Below are positions 1-8,263 of a DNA stretch of 32,551 nt, piece by piece (the first letter of the stretch is position 1; each line of letters opens with the position of its first letter). Both the position numbers and the translations under genes were made by a program. Below the pieces are notes generated by a model. The model was not told the origin of the DNA. It searched no databases and was given only the letters and a program-made list of their open reading frames with translations. Origin of the DNA: Phycisphaerae bacterium (GTDB taxonomy: Bacteria; Planctomycetota; Phycisphaerae; Phycisphaerales; Phycisphaeraceae); assembly GCA_030426385.1 (NCBI GenBank), contig JAUHYI010000058.1:1-32551 (forward strand). Reading direction: 5' to 3'.

Positions 1-2627
1 CCCGGTGCCTGCGTCACGCCACCAAACACCGCCTGCGGTTGTCCGTCGGCCGACTTCGCAAACACGTTCACCATATAACTGCCCGTCGATGCCACCGGCA
101 TCTCTGCTTCGTAAACTCCAGGCCCCGTCTGCGTCAACACCACCTGTTCCATCTCACCTTCAGGATTAACCACCGTGGCCGTCGTTTGCAACGCATTCAA
201 AAATATGCCCCCCTCCCCATTGTTCCGACTCGACACAAGGCCAGCCTCACTCGCTTTATCATCATCTTCGCCCACCCCTGTCGCATCCAAACGTATTTTC
301 AATCGTCCGCGTTCGATCGCCGTCACCAGATCCAACCCCGCACCGCCCGTGGTCCGCGACACATGTCGCACGGTCCGCGCCCAGAAATCGCTGTACCCAC
401 CCCACGCCATCCAATCTTTCGCCCAGCGATTTGTCGCGTCCGAAGTAAACGCCGCCGTCCGCCCCAATCCCACCTGCCAATGGGCAAACAGTGGTTCGCC
501 CTCCTCGCCCACCATCGGCAAATACACACGCGGATCGCGCCGCGCTTCGGTCAGCACTAAACCTGCCAACAGCGGCGGCTGCGACATGCCATTCATGATC
601 GGTGAGGCACTGCCGCGTAACTTCGGCTCAAAACGTTTTTCTTTGATCAGGTTCTTACGAATCGTCTTCGCTTCTTTGATAAAAACCTGTGGCAAATCAT
701 TGGGATTACTCACTGGATAAAAATGCCCGCCCGCCATTTTCGCCAGGCTATCCAACAACTGCACATTGTGACTATTGCCTACGCCGATCGTCGACAACGT
801 AATACCATTCTTAACCATCTGGCCGACAATTTTGAAATAGTCCCCTTCATTACTCTGCCCGTCGGTCAGCAAGATCACATGCTTGATCGCCGCATCTTCA
901 ACCGGCACCCGCGACAGGGCATTGTGCGCTTCGACCAAACCGGGAAAAATATTCGTACCCCCGCCCGGTGTGATCGATTTAACCAGCTCTGCCACCTTCT
1001 CCGGATTTTTATTCCGTTGCAGCGTCACCACCCACTTCGCACTCTGGTCAAACGCCACCACACCGACCAGATCGTCCGGGTACAACGTACTCAACGCCAA
1101 CACCGCCGCCTGCGAGGCCACTTCCTGCTGCGTGTACGGCGTTTGACCCACCGGCGAACCCATCGATCCCGACCGATCGATCACCAACACCAACGCACCC
1201 GACGGCAGCACCGTTTGACTCGGAATTTCGCAATGCACCGGCAATATCTGATCCACTGGTGAATTCGTCCAACCTCCCGCACCAAAACTATCAGGCCCAC
1301 CCACCATCACCAATCCACCACCCATGTCATTCACATAACGCGCCAGCATGCGCTGTTGCCGCGGGGCTATCGCATCGGCGGGCACATTCTGAAGTATCAC
1401 CGCGTCGTACCGACTCAACGTCACAAAATCCGTCGGGAACGCATGCCCCGGAACCACTTCCAATTCAATCCCATGCTCACGCAGCGCGTCGGGCAATATC
1501 TCGCCGCTCCCTGGCCCCAGCGTATCCACCAACAACACACGCCCCTGACCACGCACCATCGTGAACGCTTCGGCGCGATTATTCACCGCCACCGTGTCCG
1601 CGAATTTGTCTGCTTGAAACACCGCTTCAAACTTCGTCGCACCTCCCACATCCGTCGGCAATTCAATGCGCTTCACCGCCACGTACCGGTCGGCCGCAAT
1701 ACCTGACACCTTTTCATCGCCATCCAAACCACGCACTGACTCTCGACCGATCGACCATTGCCCCGGATCAACCGCAACACCCTGGCCAGGCCCATCACCA
1801 TTGAGATCAACCACCATCCCATCGCGTAACAAATGCAACTGCCCCGCTGTCGGCCTGGTCGCACTGAGCACCGCGCGTATCGCAATCGTCTGCCCTTTGC
1901 TTGCTTCCGCAGGCGCATACAAACCTTCGACAATCACCTCGTTGTCAATTTTGTACGCCATCGGTACGACATCGATACGAACCCCCGCCGCCCGCGCCTC
2001 GCGCACGGCTTCTTCGATCGCTTGCTGACTTCCAGCCGTGTCGTTGCCATCTGAAAACAACACAATCCGCCGCGACGACTCGGCCGAAAAAACCGCCAGC
2101 GACGAGCGAATCGCTGACGCCACGTCACTCCCATCCACCGGCTCTACCAGCGATGCCGTATCAATCTCCGCCATCGTTGACGGCAACGCCCGTACCGTCG
2201 GCCTACCGTCAAACGTCACCACGCCCAACAGATCGTTCACCTGTCGACCACGGCCAGCCACCTGCAAATACCGCTTCATCCACTGCTCAGCGCCCCCCAC
2301 TTGCCCCTCGGTATTCCCGACACCATTAACAGCCCCACCCCACCCATTGCCCGAGTCGTCATCCAACATCACCGGTGGCTTCACAAATCGTCGCACCGAT
2401 TCCGATTGATCCATCAGCGCAATCACCGTCAGCTCACGATGCCATCGCACCGCTTCCAGACCAGCCAACATCATCACCAGACACAACAACACCGCCAAAC
2501 GCAAACCGATCGCCACCCACTTGCGCAGCCCATCCAACGCTTGCAGATTTCGCATCCCCAACCAAACAATCGGCCCAGCCAACAACAAAAGCGCCAACAG
2601 TTCAGGATGATCAAATCGTATCGGCAT
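1..2627 (-). CDS. VWA-domain / GATase-like membrane protein, 3' end cut by the window
   Basis: This is an open frame of 875 codons with no stop before the window edge, so the C-terminus is missing. Two hydrophobic segments (about residues 8-20 and 36-52) suggest N-terminal membrane anchoring. A first VWA-like region starts near residue 60 with DQSES (the DxSxS metal-site pattern) and later has LFSDGND. Residues about 358-455 resemble a class I glutamine-amidotransferase fold (VLLVDTLGPGSG ... GGLVMVGGPDSFGAGGW). A second VWA domain follows from about 479, with VIDRSGS, GGGTNIFPG and LLTDGQSNEGD as the three MIDAS motifs. The start ATG lies 117 bp after the DUF4175-like gene, suggesting one transcript. 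Planctomycetes often carry such proteins next to DUF4175-like and Bat-type genes. The biochemical role is unknown; metal-dependent protein binding at the membrane is the family expectation. Confidence 0.85.
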   Translation of the reverse strand, partial: MPIRFDHPELLALLLLAGPIVWLGMRNLQALDGLRKWVAIGLRLAVLLCLVMMLAGLEAVRWHRELTVIALMDQSESVRRFVKPPVMLDDDSGNGWGGAVNGVGNTEGQVGGAEQWMKRYLQVAGRGRQVNDLLGVVTFDGRPTVRALPSTMAEIDTASLVEPVDGSDVASAIRSSLAVFSAESSRRIVLFSDGNDTAGSQQAIEEAVREARAAGVRIDVVPMAYKIDNEVIVEGLYAPAEASKGQTIAIRAVLSATRPTAGQLHLLRDGMVVDLNGDGPGQGVAVDPGQWSIGRESVRGLDGDEKVSGIAADRYVAVKRIELPTDVGGATKFEAVFQADKFADTVAVNNRAEAFTMVRGQGRVLLVDTLGPGSGEILPDALREHGIELEVVPGHAFPTDFVTLSRYDAVILQNVPADAIAPRQQRMLARYVNDMGGGLVMVGGPDSFGAGGWTNSPVDQILPVHCEIPSQTVLPSGALVLVIDRSGSMGSPVGQTPYTQQEVASQAAVLALSTLYPDDLVGVVAFDQSAKWVVTLQRNKNPEKVAELVKSITPGGGTNIFPGLVEAHNALSRVPVEDAAIKHVILLTDGQSNEGDYFKIVGQMVKNGITLSTIGVGNSHNVQLLDSLAKMAGGHFYPVSNPNDLPQVFIKEAKTIRKNLIKEKRFEPKLRGSASPIMNGMSQPPLLAGLVLTEARRDPRVYLPMVGEEGEPLFAHWQVGLGRTAAFTSDATNRWAKDWMAWGGYSDFWARTVRHVSRTTGGAGLDLVTAIERGRLKIRLDATGVGEDDDKASEAGLVSSRNNGEGGIFLNALQTTATVVNPEGEMEQVVLTQTGPGVYEAEMPVASTGSYMVNVFAKSADGQPQAVFGGVTQAP

Positions 2628-2744
2628 AAATGTATTTCACGATACCCCCACAATACCCCTGTCAATGAGTCGCTATCACCATACATGCCACCCCAGTACT
2701 GCAATCGCTACGCCACTGTTTCGCTGTGACATTTCCCATCGTAT

Positions 2745-4580
2745 TTATCTCGGCGCTCGCGGGGCCGTCTTGGTTGCCTGCTCCGGCGTGGCAGGCAACT
2801 GATTGAAATATTCCTTCAAACCTTCATGATAACGACGCGGCACGCGATCGTCTGTGATCGCATGTTCTGCACTGCGCTGCGCATCGGTGATCGCGTGGTT
2901 GTATTCCACCTGGGCCTCACCCGCTTCGTTCGGACCACTGCCTAACCATGATGCAATGATCGGCCCGCGCCCATCATCACCGCTCAAATCACCTTCTGCA
3001 TGCGTGTTAAAATTCGTCATATCCTTGCCACGCTGGCCATACAGCCCGCCGCCATCCTGCTTACCCGCACCACTTCCGCCGCTGCCACTACTCGATTGCG
3101 AACCTAACTGTTGCATCGCTTGCTGTGCCTGGGACTGCGCCTGTTGCATCTGCTGCATTTGCGATTGCATCTGCGCTAATTGCGACATCGCTGAACTGGA
3201 ATTTTGTCCACCCGACTGGCCAGGTTGTCCTTGCTGGCCCGGCTTCTGGCCCTGCTGCATTTGTTGCATTTGCTGGGCCAGCTGTTGTGCCTGCTTGCCA
3301 CTGCCTCCTGAACACTGCGATTGCTGCTGCATTTGCTGCATCTGTTGTGCCAATTGCTGGGCTTGTTGCTGGGCCTGCTGCTGACTCATCGATGGATTCT
3401 GTTGCTGCAACGACTGTTGAATCGCCTGCTGCATTTGTTGTTGATTCATCTGGCCGTTCTGCATCTGTTGCGACATCTGCTGGGCTTGCTGCTGACTCAT
3501 CCCCGCTTGCTGCAAAGCCTGTTGCATCTGCTGTTGTTGTTGCTGTGATTTTTCTTGCTGTTGCTTGGCCATCTGTTGCAACTGGTTTTGCATGTTATTC
3601 AATTGCTGTTGCAATGCCTGCTTATCTGCCTCACTCATGCCATCCATCTCATCCATCAACTTCTCGGCAGCCTGCTGAGCTGCATTAAAATCGCCCCGGC
3701 GCAGTGCATCGGCAAACTCATCCGCAGGCCCAGCCCCTCCCTCTACTTGGCCAGGATCCAATGCACTCAACATATTTTGAATCTGTTCGAACTGCTCGGC
3801 CTGCGGTTCGTAGGCATCCGACAATCGATCCTGCACCTCCGACAAACGTACCGCCGCCTGCCGACGCATTTCCGGATTACTCAAATCCGCGGACGTGATC
3901 GTCATCAATTCGCCAAGCGCTTCGGCGTCTGCCAACACATCGTCCGCATCATCCGCTTCAAACTTGACCTGTTCGATCGTCGTGACGGCGTCCTGAATTT
4001 CCTGCTCCACCGCCTCGGCCTGCTGTGCCAATTGTTGCTGTTCTTTCGCCCGCGCTTCAAACCCCGCCACATCCAGCATCGGGAAAAACGCGCCCAACAC
4101 CGCCAACACCGCACCCACCATCGGCACATATCCCCACACACCACCCACACCACCCGCCCGCCACGGAATTGCGGCACGCATCTTCCGGCGATCGATTCCG
4201 TTTGCCGCCGCCACGCCTTCATCCACCACCTGTTGCACAAACCCCGCGTCCGCCGACTGACTCTTTGCATCCAGTGCATCCGCATGCATCGCACTAGCCA
4301 ACCGATCTTTCAAATCCAACCGCTCATCCAGCATCACCGCCATCGCCCGCTCATCCAAACGTGCCCGCCACGCCACCGCCAGCGACGCCACAATCACCAC
4401 ACCCGCCAATGCCGCGTAAACTTCCGCCACCACAGGCCGTGACACCAATCGCCCCGTAATTAAAATCACCACCGCCACCAACAATCCAATCAACACCCCC
4501 ACGCCCAGCACCGACCACCAATGCGCCAGAAAATAACGCGACTGTGCCCTGGAAATCACCCGCAATATTGTTGGCTGCAT
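2745..4580 (-). CDS. DUF4175-like membrane protein with long Gln-rich coiled region
   Basis: The protein has 611 residues. Two membrane segments lie near the N-terminus (about 20-45 and 55-75) and a third near 150-170. An acidic helical region follows, then a very Gln/Met-rich tract (about 320-490) that would form extended coiled coil. The tail is polar and Gly/Ser-rich, with a conserved-looking end that includes RRYHEGLKEYFNQLP. This architecture matches the large DUF4175-type proteins that accompany VWA proteins in planctomycetes. I chose the ATG at 4580 because AAGGAG lies 7 nt upstream. An in-frame TTG two codons earlier would sit almost on top of that Shine-Dalgarno sequence. It is probably co-transcribed with the downstream VWA gene. 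No enzymatic motif is visible; a scaffolding role is only inference. Confidence 0.8.
   Translation of the reverse strand: MQPTILRVISRAQSRYFLAHWWSVLGVGVLIGLLVAVVILITGRLVSRPVVAEVYAALAGVVIVASLAVAWRARLDERAMAVMLDERLDLKDRLASAMHADALDAKSQSADAGFVQQVVDEGVAAANGIDRRKMRAAIPWRAGGVGGVWGYVPMVGAVLAVLGAFFPMLDVAGFEARAKEQQQLAQQAEAVEQEIQDAVTTIEQVKFEADDADDVLADAEALGELMTITSADLSNPEMRRQAAVRLSEVQDRLSDAYEPQAEQFEQIQNMLSALDPGQVEGGAGPADEFADALRRGDFNAAQQAAEKLMDEMDGMSEADKQALQQQLNNMQNQLQQMAKQQQEKSQQQQQQMQQALQQAGMSQQQAQQMSQQMQNGQMNQQQMQQAIQQSLQQQNPSMSQQQAQQQAQQLAQQMQQMQQQSQCSGGSGKQAQQLAQQMQQMQQGQKPGQQGQPGQSGGQNSSSAMSQLAQMQSQMQQMQQAQSQAQQAMQQLGSQSSSGSGGSGAGKQDGGGLYGQRGKDMTNFNTHAEGDLSGDDGRGPIIASWLGSGPNEAGEAQVEYNHAITDAQRSAEHAITDDRVPRRYHEGLKEYFNQLPATPEQATKTAPRAPR
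3110..3610 (-). repeat. Gln-codon-rich low-complexity tract inside the DUF4175-like gene
   Basis: This stretch is built from degenerate repeats of CAG/CAA with ATG and GCC codons, giving MQQ, QQAQQ and LAQQMQQMQQ units. One Cys-containing break (QCSGGSGK) interrupts it. Long open frames on the opposite strand here are rich in Leu/Cys/Ala and are by-products of the repeat. Such tracts are prone to slippage and assembly error. Confidence 0.8.
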
Positions 4581-4901
4581 ACCCAAACTCCTTCATGCTC
4601 CCCCACATTTTTACCCTACCCATTTCTTGTGCAATCCCACGGCTCGTCCGATCTCCCGTGCTTCCCCATCCTGCCTCATCCGCACCATCCCACCTCAACA
4701 TTACCCAACATACCTATATAACGACGCCAATCGTCTTCAGGTTTCACATTTTTCACCATCTTCCCTTATCATAGTTTAGTTTTCGTCCCCACCCCCCAGA
4801 TTCCCCACCCAAGCTCCCCACCAGCCCCCCTCCCCGCTCCAAACCCCACAATATTCTCTCAATACTCCCTCAATCACTCTAAACCCCCATCGAATAAACC
4901 T
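4581..4901. other. Divergent intergenic region, strongly C-rich on the plus strand
   Basis: This 321-bp spacer separates the divergent DUF4175-like and small membrane protein genes. It holds the AAGGAG ribosome site for the former. From about 4741 the plus strand is nearly devoid of G and contains seven clustered C-tracts (4787-4835). No convincing open frame or clear -35/-10 pair was found. The plus-strand gene has no visible Shine-Dalgarno sequence. Confidence 0.6.
4787..4835 (-). other. Potential G-quadruplex, seven G-tracts
   Basis: The minus strand carries G-runs of 4, 6, 4, 3, 4, 6 and 4 nt (plus-strand C-runs at 4787-4790, 4792-4797, 4803-4806, 4808-4810, 4816-4819, 4825-4830, 4832-4835). 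The loops between them are 1 to 5 nt. This meets the usual G3+N1-7 quadruplex rule. It lies about 210 bp upstream of the DUF4175-like start on its non-template strand. Confidence 0.6.
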
Positions 4902-5501
4902 ATGAGCAGCAGCCTTTCAGATCGACTGCGCCAACTCGCTGGCGACGAACCCGATTTTGCACCGTCACCGCCTCAGCCCTCGCGAAAAAGGGCTTCGCGC
5001 CCCAATGCACCAGATAACACCTACGCTGACGCTGAAACGGACCATGACATCAGCAACGATGCTCCCGATTCTGCCAACGATCACGAACCGGCCAACGACG
5101 ATGCTCGCAATTTTAACGCCCACAACAACGACCAGACTGACAACACCGAGGCCGACGACCACGAAACAAACATCGATATCAGTAACGACCTCGCCCGCGC
5201 GGCCGACACCTCTTCCCGATCTTCATCACATCGTTCCCAATCCCGGCCTCGAAGATCACCCACGCCACAGAATAATCACGACCAACTCAAATTGATGGCC
5301 GTCCCCATTCTCATCACCATCGGCCTGCTTCTGTTCATCCCCTTCACCTGGGCAATCATGCTTCTGGCAGGCATCATCACCAACGAACGCGATGGCGCCC
5401 AAGGCATGGCCATGCTTATGCTCGTCACAGGCCCACTCGCCTTCATCCTCATCGCTGGCGCCGCCTTCTTCCTCTGGCAAGTCAAACGCCACAAAAAATA
5501 A
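4902..5501 (+). CDS. Small acidic-N-terminus membrane protein, function unknown
   Basis: The protein has 199 residues. Residues 1-127 are hydrophilic, rich in Asp/Asn/Ser and probably disordered (for example DNTYADAETDHD), with an Arg/Ser-rich stretch just before the membrane. Two transmembrane helices follow: about 131-156 (LMAVPILITIGLLLFIPFTW) and about 168-192. The C-terminus is short and basic (VKRHKK). The first residues, MSSSLSDRLRQLAGDEPDF, look like an amphipathic helix. I do not recognise the family. The gene stands alone, divergent from the DUF4175-like gene and convergent with the aldolase gene. It could be an envelope-associated protein. There is no Shine-Dalgarno sequence before the ATG, but the reading frame is clean and the two helices argue for a real gene. 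Confidence 0.65.
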   Translation: MSSSLSDRLRQLAGDEPDFAPSPPQPSRKRASRPNAPDNTYADAETDHDISNDAPDSANDHEPANDDARNFNAHNNDQTDNTEADDHETNIDISNDLARAADTSSRSSSHRSQSRPRRSPTPQNNHDQLKLMAVPILITIGLLLFIPFTWAIMLLAGIITNERDGAQGMAMLMLVTGPLAFILIAGAAFFLWQVKRHKK

Positions 5502-5622
5502 TCCCCTCCACTTTTTCCTCCGCAGGCTTGACACCATACGAAGCGCTGTGCCTTCACGCGCTTCATGCCTTTCCACGCGTCTCAACCTGCTTACCCTTCT
5601 CCTGCTCACAACCTCTTAGGTT

Positions 5623-5649
5623 AGACAGCTAGCTCGTATCACGCTGTCT
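5623..5649. terminator. Hairpin between convergent genes
   Basis: AGACAGC (5623-5629) pairs perfectly with GCTGTCT (5643-5649) around a 13-nt loop, midway between two gene 3' ends. There is no T-tract, so it is not a classical intrinsic terminator. It may act as a bidirectional 3'-end structure. Confidence 0.4.
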
Positions 5650-5689
5650 CCCTCTGTGTCTCTGTGGTTAATCCCACCCCGCCCCCTCG

Positions 5690-6763
5690 TCATCGCAACC
5701 ATTCGTCGCGACCCGCCGCCACAAACGCATCGTCATTCAGATGTGGATACGCTGCATAAACACGATCGATCTCTGCCATCTGCCCCACACTCAAGCCTTC
5801 CTCCGGATCCAGACACCAGATACCTTCCAACAATCCCTGCCTCCGCAGCACTTCGTGCAACCCGGCAATGCATCCCGCAAACCCATTGGCCGAATCGAAA
5901 AACGCGGCGTTACTATCCGTCACCTCATTTGCTAACACCAACGTCGCCTCGCTCGTCATCTTGCCCTGTTGCTCTTGACATTGCGATAACAATTCCACCG
6001 CCCGCTTAGTCCACACCGACCAGTGCCCAAGAAGCCCGCCGACAATCCGTCGCTCCACTTTTTCACCATTGACATCAAACCCATACGGCGAAATCAAATC
6101 CAACACAATATGATCATCATTCCCGGTGTATAGCGCTATATCTTCGCGCCCCGCTTCCACCACCGCCCGTACCACATCAATCGTCTGGTACCGATTAAAC
6201 GGTGCCATCTTGATCGCTACGACATTCTCAATCTCCGCGAACTTACGCCAGAATGAATATTCCAAAACCCGCCCGCCGACAGATGGCTGCAGGTAAAAAC
6301 CAATGACGGGGATCACCTCTGCCACCGCTCGGGCATGCGCCACCATCGCATCACCATCCGCATCCTTCAACGCCGCCAGACTCAACAACACCGCGTCATA
6401 ACCCAACCGCTTTGCCAGTTCTGCTTCCCCCACCGCTTGTCTGGTCGCGCCCACCACACCCGCAACGCGCACGCATTTCGGATACTTGGCCATCTCTTCG
6501 GCCGCTATCGACAACACCGGCTCCAACAATCCCACCTTCGGATCATGAATCTGAAACTGCGTCGTATGTACCCCGACCGCAATCCCACCCACACCCGCGG
6601 CCAGGTAATACCGCGACAGCGCCCGCTGTCGGCATTCATCCAATTTTCGATTCGCATCTACCGCCAACGGCTGCGCCGGTATCGCCACCCCTTTTCGCAA
6701 TAATTCGATCGCCCCAACACCACTCCCAGTATCACGACTGTTCATATTCATATGGCTATTCAT
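5690..6763 (-). CDS. DapA-family class I aldolase (sugar-acid aldolase/dehydratase-like)
   Basis: The protein has 357 residues and a dihydrodipicolinate-synthase-type TIM barrel. The Schiff-base lysine is K185 in VVAIKMAPF. The catalytic Thr pair is T67-T68 (GVHTTQF), and the catalytic Tyr is Y157 in FYLQPSVGG. In true DapA the equivalent loop is YNVPxRTG, and its Arg binds the semialdehyde carboxylate. Here that Arg is absent, so lysine biosynthesis is unlikely. A 2-keto-3-deoxy sugar-acid aldolase or dehydratase role fits better. The start ATG has AGGTG 5 nt upstream, although two more ATGs follow closely. It lies 82 bp behind the epimerase-like gene in what looks like a GntR-epimerase-aldolase unit. 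No signal peptide, so cytoplasmic. Confidence 0.85.
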   Translation of the reverse strand: MNSHMNMNSRDTGSGVGAIELLRKGVAIPAQPLAVDANRKLDECRQRALSRYYLAAGVGGIAVGVHTTQFQIHDPKVGLLEPVLSIAAEEMAKYPKCVRVAGVVGATRQAVGEAELAKRLGYDAVLLSLAALKDADGDAMVAHARAVAEVIPVIGFYLQPSVGGRVLEYSFWRKFAEIENVVAIKMAPFNRYQTIDVVRAVVEAGREDIALYTGNDDHIVLDLISPYGFDVNGEKVERRIVGGLLGHWSVWTKRAVELLSQCQEQQGKMTSEATLVLANEVTDSNAAFFDSANGFAGCIAGLHEVLRRQGLLEGIWCLDPEEGLSVGQMAEIDRVYAAYPHLNDDAFVAAGRDEWLR

Positions 6764-6845
6764 ATTTCACCTGTAAATCTATATATTTAAAATACTATCC
6801 CCAGCTCTTATTTATTATCTCTCTACTATTTCCAAAACCCTACTT

Positions 6846-7931
6846 TCAAAATTTCCCAGTACGCGATTCAAACTTAGTCGGCTTGCCCAGCACTTCACCT
6901 CGATTAGCCACCCAATCAACCACACGATCGATCACAGGTTCAATAGGCATGGTTGGATACCCATACAATCCATGCGACAACTGCGCATTACTCAGCAGCG
7001 CCGTCGATGCTTCCTCGCCGGTATACACAACCTCTACACCAAGCCGTTTTCCAATTCGATCACATACTCGCCGAACACTCAACAACTCAGGCCCCGTCAC
7101 ATTCAACACAAACGCAGGATTCGACGCATGCATTAATGACGCCACCGTCATCGCATTCGCATCACGTTGCCAGATCGCATTGAAACACCCCATCGACAAA
7201 TCAATCGGCTCCTTGGCCAATATCCGTTGTGTCATATCCACAAAAACTCCATACCGAAATTCCACTGCATAATTCAATCGAATCAACGACACATGCGTTC
7301 CCCACTTCTGACTGGCATACTCAAACATCCGTTCCCGCCCCAGACAACTTGTCGCATATTCACCCACAGGATAAACCGCATCGCTTTCAATCGACCCACC
7401 GCCTGCCACCGGCGACAATCCATACACATTCCCCGTGGAAAACGCCACAATCCGACTCTCACGGTATCGCTGCGCCGCTAACGCAGGCGCGTGAGCATTA
7501 ACAGCCCATAGCCCTGCTTCGTTACCCGTCGATCCAAATTTCATCCCCGTCATATAAATCATCACATCCGCATCAGGCAATGTCTCCATCACCCCAGGCT
7601 CCAACAAATCCGCCGCCACCGTTTCAATGCCATGCTCACCCAACCCCACCCGCGTCGCATTATTCGGATCCCCATCACCAAAGCGCGATACGCCGATCAC
7701 TTTCCAGGTCGCACCGATCGTATCACCTGCTCGCCGAATCATCCGCGCCAAGGTGATTCCCATCTTGCCACCCACACCCAATAGCACCACATCTCCTTTT
7801 ATCGTTTTCACCGCCTCAATTACCGCTTCGGTCGGCTCGCTTAACGCCTCTTCCAGTCCCGCCACATCCTCGATCCCAACCAACCGTGACTCCATGGCCG
7901 ACAAAACTATATTTTGTATATCACCTTGCAT
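6846..7931 (-). CDS. NAD-dependent epimerase/dehydratase-like (extended SDR) protein
   Basis: The protein has 361 residues. After an N-terminal helical extension of about 45 residues comes a Rossmann nucleotide-binding motif, LLGVGGKMG (about 50-58). It continues as an extended short-chain dehydrogenase: VMIYMTGMKFG, then FSTGNVYG with the active-site Ser-type position, then VGEYATSCLGRERMFEY. Tyr192 fits the catalytic Tyr, but the +4 position, normally Lys, is Cys196. Either the family uses another residue or it has a different activity. GGAAG lies about 9 nt before the ATG. It is expressed with the downstream DapA-like gene, which points to oxidation or isomerisation of a sugar or sugar acid before aldol cleavage. 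Confidence 0.82.
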   Translation of the reverse strand: MQGDIQNIVLSAMESRLVGIEDVAGLEEALSEPTEAVIEAVKTIKGDVVLLGVGGKMGITLARMIRRAGDTIGATWKVIGVSRFGDGDPNNATRVGLGEHGIETVAADLLEPGVMETLPDADVMIYMTGMKFGSTGNEAGLWAVNAHAPALAAQRYRESRIVAFSTGNVYGLSPVAGGGSIESDAVYPVGEYATSCLGRERMFEYASQKWGTHVSLIRLNYAVEFRYGVFVDMTQRILAKEPIDLSMGCFNAIWQRDANAMTVASLMHASNPAFVLNVTGPELLSVRRVCDRIGKRLGVEVVYTGEEASTALLSNAQLSHGLYGYPTMPIEPVIDRVVDWVANRGEVLGKPTKFESRTGKF

Positions 7932-8263
7932 AATAATTCTTCCTTTTCAAACCTAATTGAATACAAACCTGCAAAACCACCACAATCAAACCACTTTCCC
8001 CCTCTCCCCACACACACGCACTACCACTTCCCCGTTTTGTAATGACCCAAATCCAATACTTTTTATTTGGCTAGTTCTAAATACACTAAATAGTTTTATA
8101 CAAACCTACTAATAACTAGACCACATTTTCTCGAAATCGAAAAAACAATCAGTTTTATATTTACATTGGACAAACATACTTTTGTATACATAGCCTATTT
8201 CCCACGCCACCATTAGCCTTCGCTTGCCTACGCTTTGATATTTCTGCAATCACCTCAATAGGC
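7932..8263. promoter_or_regulatory. AT-rich upstream region of the epimerase-aldolase operon
   Basis: This 332-bp gap lies between the regulator gene and the epimerase start. It contains two exact copies of ATACAAACCT (7961-7970 and 8098-8107). The inverted core appears in TTTGTATACA (8181-8190), which includes the perfect palindrome TGTATACA at 8183-8190. CTAGTT near 8071 and AACTAG near 8114 form a weak inverted repeat. These are operator candidates for the neighbouring GntR/LacI protein. No gene is seen. Confidence 0.45.

Noticed and set aside
3125..3688. 187-codon plus-strand Ala/Val-rich frame
   Set aside because: Antisense by-product of the repetitive Gln codons.
3555..4442. Long plus-strand open frame (295 codons) opposite the DUF4175-like gene
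   Set aside because: It is a shadow of the Gln-rich and C-skewed coding strand; the product is Leu/His/Arg-rich with no domain, and the minus-strand gene is well supported.
4584..4586. TTG start for the DUF4175-like protein
   Set aside because: Only 1 nt from the AAGGAG site; the ATG at 4580 has proper spacing.
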